In this document: positions 17,398 to 24,345 of the stretch, one piece after another | Position numbering within the stretch: position 1 is the first letter of the stretch | How the letters are laid out: the number at the start of each line of letters is the position of its first letter | From: an uncultured Collinsella sp. | GTDB taxonomy: Bacteria > Actinomycetota > Coriobacteriia > Coriobacteriales > Coriobacteriaceae | Reading direction: 5' to 3' | Assembly (NCBI GenBank): GCA_900541235.1 | Contig: UQIW01000015.1 | Coordinates: 1-64,000 of the forward strand | Length of the DNA: 64,000 bases | Made by a program: the position numbers and the translations under genes | The notes under the pieces: generated by a model | Database searches by the model: none | What the model was told of the DNA's origin: nothing | Seen by the model: only the letters and a program-made list of their open reading frames with translations

Positions 17398-18924
17398 ATG
17401 GAATCGACTGATGTACTGGTAATTGGATCTGGCATTGCGGGCCTTTGTGCCGCCATCGAAGCGGCACGCACGGGCGCAACCGTCGCTGTGGCAAGCGCCG
17501 GCAAGACTATGAGTGGATCGAGCTTCTTCCCCGGAACCTGGGGCCTGGGGCTTATCGGACCCGTTAACCAAGACGACGAACAAGACCTCATCGACACCAT
17601 CCAGACCGTCGGTGGCGGCGTCGCCGATCCCGAGCTTGTCCAGACGTTTGTCCACGGCATTCCCCAGGCAATTGAATGGCTCGAGCAAGACCTGGGCGTT
17701 GAGCTCCAGCGTCCGCAAAGCGCTGAGAGCGCTCAGCAAAAGCAGTTTATCCCCTGCTTTGACCACAAGACGCGCATGTGGCGCGGCCTCACCCGCAAGC
17801 CGCTTGAGGACGCTCTGACGACCCGGATCGAGTCGCTCGGTATTCGCCTGCTCCCCCGCCATGAGCTTATCGACCTTGTTGAGGACACGAACGGCAGAAT
17901 CATCGGAACCGTGCTCTACGACCTCACCGAAGATCGAATCGTGCCCTTTGCTGCCAAGGCCACGATCATCGCAGCCGGTGGCACAGGCGGCCTGTTCGAG
18001 CGCAGCCTTACGTCGGCTGATGTGCTCAGCTCCTCGCAGGCCATCGCGCTGGCGCACGGCGCATCGCTTACTAATATAGAGTTCATGCAGATGATGCCCG
18101 GCTTCATCGAGCCCAAGCGCAACCTGGTCTTCAACGAGAAAACCTGGCGCTACGTACATGTAGACCAGCCGGCGGATATTGCCGACGACAAGCTGGACAA
18201 CCTGCTCGAGCAGCGCTCTGGATATGGTCCTTTCACGTCACGCTTGGCCTCCCGCGCTATCGATCTTGCCATCGATCAGGCAGGCGTCGAAGGCCTGGCG
18301 CTCCGCTACGACTTCCCCCGCGAGGATGTCCCAGAGTTTGTGCAGGCCTTTGCCACCTGGCTGCAAGACGAGCACGGCATCGCCCCGACTGACGAGATGC
18401 GCGTTGCGATGTATGCCCACGCCGCTAATGGCGGCATCAAGATCGATAAGACCGCGCACACGGGCGTTGAGGGCCTCTACGCTTGCGGCGAGGCGACAGG
18501 CGGCATGCACGGCGCCGACCGCATTGGTGGCTTGTCAAGCGCCAACGGCATCGTGTTCGGACGCATCGCGGGCGCATCGGCAGCCCTTGCAGCGCAGAAA
18601 GAGCCTGAGACAGTCCTGAAGGCGGATATCGCCCTCCCCCAGCATGGCATAGCTACAGCAGATGCCGAACGCCTGACACACAGCTTTAAGCACACGATGA
18701 GCACCTATTGCATGATCAACCGCACAGAGACGGGCCTATCCGAGGCACTACACGAGCTTGAGGGCTTGAAGACAGAGGCAACGACCTTGAGCACACAGAA
18801 AGCCCAGGACAGCGAAGTCGCAGCCCTCGCCCGCCTGCAATCGCAGATTCAACTAGCACAGGAAATGGTCAAAGCCATGCGTAAGCGAACCGAAAGTCTC
18901 GGATCGCACTATCGAGCAGACTAA
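17398..18924 (+). CDS. FAD-dependent oxidoreductase of the fumarate reductase / L-aspartate oxidase family
   Basis: A soluble 508-residue flavoprotein. The Rossmann FAD motif VLVIGSGIAGLCAAIEA is at the N-terminus, TIIAAGGTGGLFE marks the second nucleotide-contact strand, and GLYACGEATGGMHGADRIGG is the conserved C-terminal FAD/active-site block of FRD/NadB proteins. A helical C-terminal domain follows, as in NadB and FrdA. L-aspartate oxidase is possible, but nadA and nadC are not adjacent, and the HGANRL consensus reads HGADRI, so I leave the substrate open. The ATG at 17398 follows AAAGGA. No quinone or cytochrome partner is nearby. Confidence 0.82.
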   Translation: MESTDVLVIGSGIAGLCAAIEAARTGATVAVASAGKTMSGSSFFPGTWGLGLIGPVNQDDEQDLIDTIQTVGGGVADPELVQTFVHGIPQAIEWLEQDLGVELQRPQSAESAQQKQFIPCFDHKTRMWRGLTRKPLEDALTTRIESLGIRLLPRHELIDLVEDTNGRIIGTVLYDLTEDRIVPFAAKATIIAAGGTGGLFERSLTSADVLSSSQAIALAHGASLTNIEFMQMMPGFIEPKRNLVFNEKTWRYVHVDQPADIADDKLDNLLEQRSGYGPFTSRLASRAIDLAIDQAGVEGLALRYDFPREDVPEFVQAFATWLQDEHGIAPTDEMRVAMYAHAANGGIKIDKTAHTGVEGLYACGEATGGMHGADRIGGLSSANGIVFGRIAGASAALAAQKEPETVLKADIALPQHGIATADAERLTHSFKHTMSTYCMINRTETGLSEALHELEGLKTEATTLSTQKAQDSEVAALARLQSQIQLAQEMVKAMRKRTESLGSHYRAD

Positions 18925-19098
18925 ATCGATTCTCACTTTGAGTTTGATCACAACTTCTCAACATGCATCGAGCCCCGTGAGCATAATTCTCATAAGGAGA
19001 GCACGTTTATGGGGCTTTAGCCGTGTTTCCCTAAGGGAATCACGGTGCAGATTACTCAGCTCCGCGCCCTTTCGGGTTCGACCCCATGCAAGGTCAAC

Positions 19099-19128
19099 AA
19101 AAAAGACGGCCAACTCTCGTTGACCGTC
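19099..19128 (-). terminator. Terminator of the remnant tRNA-Lys copy
   Basis: GACGGCCAAC and GTTGACCGTC pair with one mismatch around TCTC. On the minus strand the stem is followed by six T residues. It now follows only the broken tRNA end. Confidence 0.75.
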
Positions 19129-19276
19129 TAAACTTGCTTTGGTGGGCCGTCAGGGGGTCAGCCTGCTGCGCAGGCGGCCGCTGCGGCGCCAAGGCGCCTT
19201 GCGCGCTGCGCTGGCAAACGCTTACGCGTTTCCTCAGCTCCGCGCCCTTTCGGGTTCGACCCCATGCAAGGTCAAC

Positions 19277-19306
19277 AAAAAAGCGACCAGCCGAAGCCAG
19301 TCGCTT
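19277..19306 (-). terminator. Terminator of the tRNA-His/tRNA-Lys cluster
   Basis: AAGCGAC and GTCGCTT form a stem with an internal CCAG/GCCAG region, followed on the minus strand by a run of T. It lies 10 bases past the CCA of the first tRNA-Lys. Confidence 0.82.
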
Positions 19307-19316
19307 TACAATGCCT

Positions 19317-19392
19317 TGGTGGGCCGTCAGGGGGTCGAACCCTGGACCTTGGGATTAAGAGTCCCCTGCTCTACCAACTGAGCTAACGACCC
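19317..19392 (-). tRNA. tRNA-Lys (CUU)
   Basis: A 76-base cloverleaf read on the minus strand, starting GGGTCGTTAGCTCAGTTGG and ending GGCCCACCA with encoded CCA. The anticodon loop CTCTTAA gives CUU. The T arm is CAGGG-TTCGACC-CCCTG. The outermost anticodon-stem pair is a G-A mismatch. It is identical in the body to the copy at 19436-19511. Confidence 0.97.
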
Positions 19393-19397
19393 AAAGC

Positions 19398-19421
19398 TAA
19401 AGTCCGTTGTGACGGACTTTA
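19398..19421 (-). terminator. Hairpin between the two tRNA-Lys genes
   Basis: TAAAGTCCG and CGGACTTTA form a perfect nine-base-pair stem around TTGTGA. Only a short T tract follows, so it may be a processing hairpin or a weak terminator. Confidence 0.5.
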
Positions 19422-19435
19422 GAGGAGATATCGTG

Positions 19436-19511
19436 TGGTGGGCCGTCAGGGGGTCGAACCCTGGACCTTGGGATTAAGAGTCCCCTGCTCTACCAACTGA
19501 GCTAACGACCC
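19436..19511 (-). tRNA. tRNA-Lys (CUU), second copy
   Basis: The same 76-base tRNA-Lys sequence as the neighbour, with anticodon CUU and encoded CCA. It lies 22 bases downstream of tRNA-His on the minus strand, so the three are probably one transcript in the order His-Lys-Lys. Confidence 0.97.
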
Positions 19512-19533
19512 GATATCAACACGAAGCAAGAAC

Positions 19534-19611
19534 TGGGGTGGGTAAAGGGACTCGAACCCTCGACCTACGGGACCACAACCCGTCGCTCTAGCCAACTGAG
19601 CTACACCCACC
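19534..19611 (-). tRNA. tRNA-His (GUG)
   Basis: A minus-strand cloverleaf with acceptor GTGGGTG/TACCCAC, anticodon loop TTGTGGT (GUG) and T arm GAGGG-TTCGAGT-CCCTT. CCA is encoded after discriminator C. A G precedes position 1, giving the extra G-1 typical of tRNA-His. It is the first gene of the tRNA cluster. Confidence 0.97.
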
Positions 19612-19776
19612 GTGTCCTGTGCGCTTCGCGCTCGACTATTATTGCAAGGAACGCCACGCGATGCAAGCCCCAATTTTCAAGAATTTTGAAAAGAGTTTTT
19701 CGAGACCATTTCGAGCAAATCCCACCGGTTTCATAGGAGTAAACTTGCCCCACTGCAAATCCTCGAAAGGACCGTC

Positions 19777-20958
19777 ATGAAAGAACTCTCCAACCGCACG
19801 GCAAGATTTACCGATTCGGTCATCCGCCGCATGACACGCATCTCCAATAAGTACGGCGCTGTCAATCTCTCGCAGGGCTTCCCTGACTTCGATCCCCCGG
19901 CGCAGCTGCTCAACAGCCTGAGCACCATCGCCGCCGATCCCAAGCCGCTCTATCACCAGTACTCCATCACCTGGGGCTCCCAGGCCATGCGCGAGGCGCT
20001 CGCCGCCAAACAGGAGCACTTTATGGGCATGCCGGTGAACCCCAACGAGAATATCGTAGTCACCTGCGGCTCTACCGAGGCCATGATGGCCGCCATGATG
20101 ACGGTCACCAACCCCGGCGACAAGGTCGTCATCTTCTCGCCGTTCTACGAGAACTACGGCGCCGACACGATCCTTTCGGGTGCCGAGCCCATCTACGTGC
20201 CGCTCAACCCGCCCACATTCGACTTTGACCGCGAGACACTCGAGGCGGCCTTCCGCGACAACGACCCCAAGGCCATCGTCCTGTGCAACCCTTCCAACCC
20301 CTGCGGCAAGGTCTTTACACGCGATGAGCTCACCTTTATCGCCGACCTCTGCAAAAAGTACGACACCTACTGCATCACCGACGAGGTCTACGAGCACATC
20401 GTCTACGCGCCCCACGAGCACGTCTATATGGCCACGCTGCCCGGCATGTTTGAGCGCACCATCAGCTGCAGCTCGCTGTCCAAGACCTACTCCATCACCG
20501 GCTGGCGTCTGGGCTACACTATCGCCCCTGCCGAAATCACCGAGCGCATCAAAAAGGTCCACGACTTCCTCACCGTGGGCGCCGCCGCTCCCCTGCAGGA
20601 AGCCGTCGTCACCGCCCTCAAATTCGACGACAGCTATTACGATGAGGTCCTCGACCTCTACACCGCCAAGCGCGACCTGTTCTGCCAGGGACTCGACAGC
20701 ATCGGTCTTGAGCATAGCGTGCCGCAGGGCGCCTACTACGTCATGATGGACATCTCTGAGTTTGGCTATGACAGCGACCTCGAATTCTGCGAGGACCTCG
20801 CGTCTAAGGTGGGTGTGGGCGCCGTGCCCGGCTCGAGCTTCTTCCGCGAGCCCGTCAACCACCTGATTCGTTTCCACTTTGCCAAGCGAGACGAGACGCT
20901 TAACGCGGCGCTGGAGAACCTCAAGTCGCTACGTGATAAAATCAAGCCGCGCGGGTAA
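19777..20958 (+). CDS. PLP-dependent aminotransferase, class I
   Basis: A fold-type I aminotransferase of the aspartate/aromatic/kynurenine aminotransferase group, 393 residues. The PLP lysine is Lys236 in SSLSKTYSITGWRLGY, the cofactor-contact motifs are NPSNPCGK (171-178) and DEVYEH (202-207), and the substrate-carboxylate arginine is in HLIRFHFAK near the C-terminus. The N-terminal LSQGFPDFDPP is typical of the kynurenine/glutamine aminotransferase branch. The exact amino donor cannot be assigned. The ATG follows AAAGGACCGTC. The gene stands alone with its own terminator. Confidence 0.92.
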   Translation: MKELSNRTARFTDSVIRRMTRISNKYGAVNLSQGFPDFDPPAQLLNSLSTIAADPKPLYHQYSITWGSQAMREALAAKQEHFMGMPVNPNENIVVTCGSTEAMMAAMMTVTNPGDKVVIFSPFYENYGADTILSGAEPIYVPLNPPTFDFDRETLEAAFRDNDPKAIVLCNPSNPCGKVFTRDELTFIADLCKKYDTYCITDEVYEHIVYAPHEHVYMATLPGMFERTISCSSLSKTYSITGWRLGYTIAPAEITERIKKVHDFLTVGAAAPLQEAVVTALKFDDSYYDEVLDLYTAKRDLFCQGLDSIGLEHSVPQGAYYVMMDISEFGYDSDLEFCEDLASKVGVGAVPGSSFFREPVNHLIRFHFAKRDETLNAALENLKSLRDKIKPRG

Positions 20959-20983
20959 GGACGGCCCGGCAACTAAAGTAACC

Positions 20984-21026
20984 AAAGAAGCCCCGCACCG
21001 CCCGCCGCGTTGCGAGGCTTCTTTCT
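20984..21026 (+). terminator. Terminator of the aminotransferase gene
   Basis: AAAGAAGCC pairs with GGCTTCTTT and an inner CGCA/TGCG extends the stem. T-rich sequence follows. Confidence 0.8.
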
Positions 21027-21099
21027 ATAGCGCTTTCTTAAATGGTTTAGAGCTCTATACTTTAGTCACGGAGCAACTCGTCCCAGAGAAAGGAATACT

Positions 21100-21993
21100 A
21101 TGGCAGAGCAGCAGCTTATCGGAGCGCTCGAGGCCGGCGGCACCAAGATGGTCTGCGCCACGGGCTATGCGGACGGTACGGTCCTGGAGCGCGAGCAGAT
21201 CGCGACCACGACCCCGCAGGAGACCGTTGAGGCCGTCAACGCATGGTTTGCCGACAAGGGCATCGCCGCGCTGGGCATCGGCGCCTTTGGCCCCACCGCA
21301 GTCAACCCTGCCTCGCCCCAGTACGGCAAGATCTTGGAGACGCCCAAAACGGCATGGCGCTACTTTGACCTGCTGGGCACCATTCAAAACGAGCTCAATA
21401 TTCCCTGCGGCTACGATACCGACGTCAACGTCGCTTGCTTGGGCGAGGTCACCTTTGGCTGCGCGCAGGGCCTCACCGACGTGGTGTACCTGACGATCGG
21501 CACCGGCGTGGGTGCCGGCGTGCTTTCGGGCGGCCAGCTCGTCCACGGCATGATGCATCCCGAGGCCGGCCACATCCTGGTCACGCGCGACCCGCGCGAC
21601 ACCATTGGCGAGCATAGCGCCTGCCCCTTCCACGACAACTGCCTCGAGGGCCTCATCGCCGGTCCCGGCGTTAAAAAGCGCTGGGACGGCAAGAGCGCCG
21701 GAGACATGGCCGATGACCCGGAGGCCATGGACCTGCTCGCAGGCTATCTGGCGCAGGCGCTCATGACCTACACGCTGTGCTATGCCCCGCAGAAGATCAT
21801 CATCGGCGGCGGCGTTGCCGACCACACCCCTATCGTGCCGCTCGCACGCAAAAAGTGCGCCGAGATGCTCAACGGCTATATCGTCACTCCCGAGGTCAAC
21901 GACATCGATACCTACATCGTCAACAATAGCCTCGAGGGCAAGCAGGGCATCATGGGCTGCCTGGCCCTGGGTGCCGCCGCGCTTCAGCTGTAG
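21100..21993 (+). CDS. ROK family sugar kinase, probable fructokinase
   Basis: A 297-residue ROK kinase that phosphorylates a hexose, most likely fructose, with ATP. The phosphate loop GALEAGGTK is at 8-16. The ROK zinc site is seen as HPEAGH, then EHSACPFHDNCLEG, in which the CPFHxxC spacing resembles bacterial fructokinases of the ScrK/GmuE group. GTGVGAGVLSGG is the second phosphate loop. The ATG at 21100 has GAGAAAGGAATACT upstream, and TATACT at 21055-21060 may be its -10 box. It shares a bidirectional terminator with vanZ. Confidence 0.88.
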   Translation: MAEQQLIGALEAGGTKMVCATGYADGTVLEREQIATTTPQETVEAVNAWFADKGIAALGIGAFGPTAVNPASPQYGKILETPKTAWRYFDLLGTIQNELNIPCGYDTDVNVACLGEVTFGCAQGLTDVVYLTIGTGVGAGVLSGGQLVHGMMHPEAGHILVTRDPRDTIGEHSACPFHDNCLEGLIAGPGVKKRWDGKSAGDMADDPEAMDLLAGYLAQALMTYTLCYAPQKIIIGGGVADHTPIVPLARKKCAEMLNGYIVTPEVNDIDTYIVNNSLEGKQGIMGCLALGAAALQL

Positions 21994-22077
21994 GCGCGCC
22001 AAAGGGGCGCCGCAACGTCCAACAATCCCATTCAACGGTATAACGCCGCCACGCCCCGTATAAGCCCCCAAACAAAG

Positions 22078-22120
22078 AAAGGCCGCCTAGGACCAAGCAA
22101 TGTGTCCTAGGCGGCCTTTT
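22078..22120. terminator. Bidirectional terminator between ROK kinase and vanZ-like gene
   Basis: A 14-bp perfect stem (AAGGCCGCCTAGGA with TCCTAGGCGGCCTT) with T-rich flanks on both strands. The last codons of the vanZ-like gene lie inside the stem. Confidence 0.93.
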
Positions 22121-22556
22121 TGGCACATATGAGCGATCGTAGAAGATACCGAAGCACAACGCCCGTCATCGCTCCGCAGCAATCGATCATCACGTCGGTG
22201 ATCATACCGGCGCGACCGGGCACAAAGAGCTGAATCGTCTCGTCAATCGATGGGATCAGCAGCAAAAACACCGCCGTGGGAAGCAGCACGTCAAAGGTGC
22301 GACGGCCCTCAATATCGAAAGTGCGCGTCGCCAGAATACCGAGCACCATGTACTCGGTAAAATGCGCGCACTTGCGAATGACGAAGTTGGTCACCCACTC
22401 ATACGGAAGCCCTATGCCGTGGAAAAAGCCGCGAACGGCCTCCATAATCGACAAGCTCAATGAACCGGACCCCGTGCCGGGAACCATCGAATTGCCCCAG
22501 ATGAGCAGCACCATCAGGCAGGTCGCAACCGCCCATTTTCGATCGAGTTTAAGCAT
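22107..22556 (-). CDS. VanZ-like membrane protein
   Basis: A 149-residue membrane protein with four predicted helices and the VanZ signature: RKCAHFTEYMVLG, then SIDETIQLFVPGRAGMITDV and a final GAMTG helix. VanZ proteins have been linked to teicoplanin/lipoglycopeptide tolerance, but most members have no defined activity. The ATG at 22556 follows GGAGG at 12 bases, and that Shine-Dalgarno is inside the end of the upstream gene. Only 7 bases separate it from the Ala-rich membrane protein, so the two form an operon. Confidence 0.9.
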   Translation of the reverse strand: MLKLDRKWAVATCLMVLLIWGNSMVPGTGSGSLSLSIMEAVRGFFHGIGLPYEWVTNFVIRKCAHFTEYMVLGILATRTFDIEGRRTFDVLLPTAVFLLLIPSIDETIQLFVPGRAGMITDVMIDCCGAMTGVVLRYLLRSLICAKKAA

Positions 22557-22563
22557 GCAGAAG

Positions 22564-24033
22564 TTATGCCTCCGCACAGAGCGGCTCAAAGCTGGCGGTG
22601 CCACCCTCGATAACGCTCAGATAGGCACGGCCTGTGCGCCTCACCGCTGCAGACTGCAGGCGGTCGATCTCCTCCTCGAGGATCTGATTGACGCGCTCGT
22701 GACGACGGTTCTCCATGATGCCGGCAGCGATGGCCTCGGCACGCTCGATACCTTCGCGCGAGATGCGGGCGGTATCCTCGGGGAACACGGCGCTGTGGCG
22801 ACCAACGTAAGCGGGGGCAGCGGGCTGAGGAGCAGGTGTAAACACCGGAGCGGCAACGGGAGCAGGCTCGACGGCCTCGTCCAAAATTGCGGCAGCGACT
22901 GCCCACATGCCCTCGTGGCCCGAATAATCGGCCATGGGGACGTCTTCCTCGGGAGTCGCATCGACAGGCTCGTCGACTGCGACGGACTGGGACGCGGAGG
23001 CCGGGGCATCAACCGGGGCAGCGACCACATACGGCATGTCGTCCGAGATGACCGGCTCGTCAAGGTCATCGAGATCGATAGCTGCGGCAGAGGCGTCGCT
23101 GATGATCGGCATGTTGGCAAGGTTCGCGTTGTACGGCACCGCCTCCGCCGCCTGCTGCTGTGCAGGAGCGCCCCACAGCGAGCTTTCGGCAGCGCGGCGG
23201 GCGGCAATAGTCTCCTCGTCGACGGCCAGCGGCTCGTTGGCGTAAGGGTCAGCGGCGGTGGCGGCGGCCGGAGTCACGGGCACGGCAGTGTCATACGTAA
23301 CGGATTGAGCCGTGGCGGCGTTGTTGGCGGCGTTAGCCACGGCAGCCACAAAGGCGGCCGTGCTGCCCGCAGGAGCGGCATGAGAGCCCGAGACGGCACG
23401 CGCAGCGGCAGCGATGTCATCGCGGTTATAGGAGCCGGTCTGCCCGCCGTAGGTGAGTTCGTCGATAGCGACCTGGTAGACGTCGCGTGAGCGCGTGGGG
23501 TCGCAGCTGACTGGCGAATCGTCGTCGAGCATGCTATCGATCATGGACCAGGCGTCGGCCTCGCTCATGGCGTCTGCGGCGCGGGCGATGGTGGGGACGC
23601 CATCGTCGGCACGACGGCGCTGGAAGGCACCGGTCAGGCCGGAGAAAACCGAAGAGGGCTGCACGGCGTTTGCCTGAACGGCAGGAGCCGCAGTAGCAAC
23701 GCCCTGAGGAGCAGCCCACTGCTGTTGAGCGGGCATCGAGGCGGTCTGGAACTCATTTTGATGCTGGTTGACGTTCGCGGCGCCACCCATGGCGTCGGGC
23801 TGGAACAGGCGCTCGGCATGCTGCGCGCGATATTCAGAAATGCCGAGCGAGGCGGCATAGATACCCACGCCCGCCACCGCACCCACGGCAAAGGGAACAG
23901 CGCCCGCGACGACCGTCTCGTTCACCGACGAAAACGGCAGCGTGGCAGCATACATCACCACGGGAGCGGCAAGGCCGATTCCGCAGGAAAGTCCAGCAAG
24001 GACTGCTCGTTGTGTTGCATCAGAAGAAGCCAT
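22564..24033 (-). CDS. Ala-rich membrane-anchored protein of unknown function
   Basis: I do not recognise the family. The N-terminus has two hydrophobic helices (about residues 10-60) followed by about 400 residues rich in Ala, Pro, Gln and Asp with few predicted secondary elements. Short conserved-looking segments punctuate it: DAWSMIDSMLDDDSP, YQVAIDELTYGGQ and, at the end, RISREGIERAEAIAAGIMENRRHERVN (written here as two adjoining parts) with a helical tail. The protein probably has a disordered cytoplasmic or extracellular domain tethered to the membrane. The ATG at 24033 has GGGGAGAG upstream. It is the first gene of an operon with vanZ. Confidence 0.75.
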   Translation of the reverse strand: MASSDATQRAVLAGLSCGIGLAAPVVMYAATLPFSSVNETVVAGAVPFAVGAVAGVGIYAASLGISEYRAQHAERLFQPDAMGGAANVNQHQNEFQTASMPAQQQWAAPQGVATAAPAVQANAVQPSSVFSGLTGAFQRRRADDGVPTIARAADAMSEADAWSMIDSMLDDDSPVSCDPTRSRDVYQVAIDELTYGGQTGSYNRDDIAAAARAVSGSHAAPAGSTAAFVAAVANAANNAATAQSVTYDTAVPVTPAAATAADPYANEPLAVDEETIAARRAAESSLWGAPAQQQAAEAVPYNANLANMPIISDASAAAIDLDDLDEPVISDDMPYVVAAPVDAPASASQSVAVDEPVDATPEEDVPMADYSGHEGMWAVAAAILDEAVEPAPVAAPVFTPAPQPAAPAYVGRHSAVFPEDTARISREGIERAEAIAAGIMENRRHERVNQILEEEIDRLQSAAVRRTGRAYLSVIEGGTASFEPLCAEA

Positions 24034-24345
24034 GAGCTCTCCCCATCTTCCAGCACCCAAATCGCATCATTCAGTTGGCTGCGCGAGAGAAGATGAAGCG
24101 GGGCTATGCCCCAAAGCAACGGTATATGGTTCGTTTCATCTGCGTTTTCCGTCGCGAAGCTTAACAGCTATTATGCGAAACCCCCTTGGGGATTGCAAGC
24201 GACGAAGCGAGATTGAAACGGGAAAATCGCTGCTTGTCGGTCGTGAGGTCAATAATCGTTGGCGAGCGGCTATACGAAAAGGGCCAGGTTCTAAACCCCG
24301 GCCCTTCTGGCATGTCTATGGCTGTTGTCGCGTGCAACGAGCGAC
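24034..24345. other. Intergenic stretch between rho and the Ala-rich protein gene
   Basis: About 310 bases hold the rho terminator (24277-24308) and the promoter region of the Ala-rich protein gene. I see no gene here. Confidence 0.5.
24277..24308 (-). terminator. Terminator of rho
   Basis: AAGGGCC and GGCCCTT form a seven-base-pair stem, followed on the minus strand by TTCG. It is 38 bases downstream of the rho stop. Confidence 0.6.

Larger units (their letters stand above)
18925..19316. repeat. tRNA-Lys downstream duplication with a broken tRNA 3' end
   Basis: Two near-identical blocks of about 50 bases (19055-19107 and 19233-19283, beginning CTCAGCTCCGCGCCCTTTCG) each lie beyond a hairpin that follows a tRNA-Lys 3' end on the minus strand. 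At 19138-19160 the last ~20 bases of tRNA-Lys with its CCA (TGGTGGGCCGTCAGGGGGTC on the plus strand) are present without the rest of the gene. Small palindromes (GCCTGCTGCGCAGGC, GGCGCCAAGGCGCC) fill the gap between. A hairpin at 19021-19045 may end the upstream flavoprotein transcript. Confidence 0.7.
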
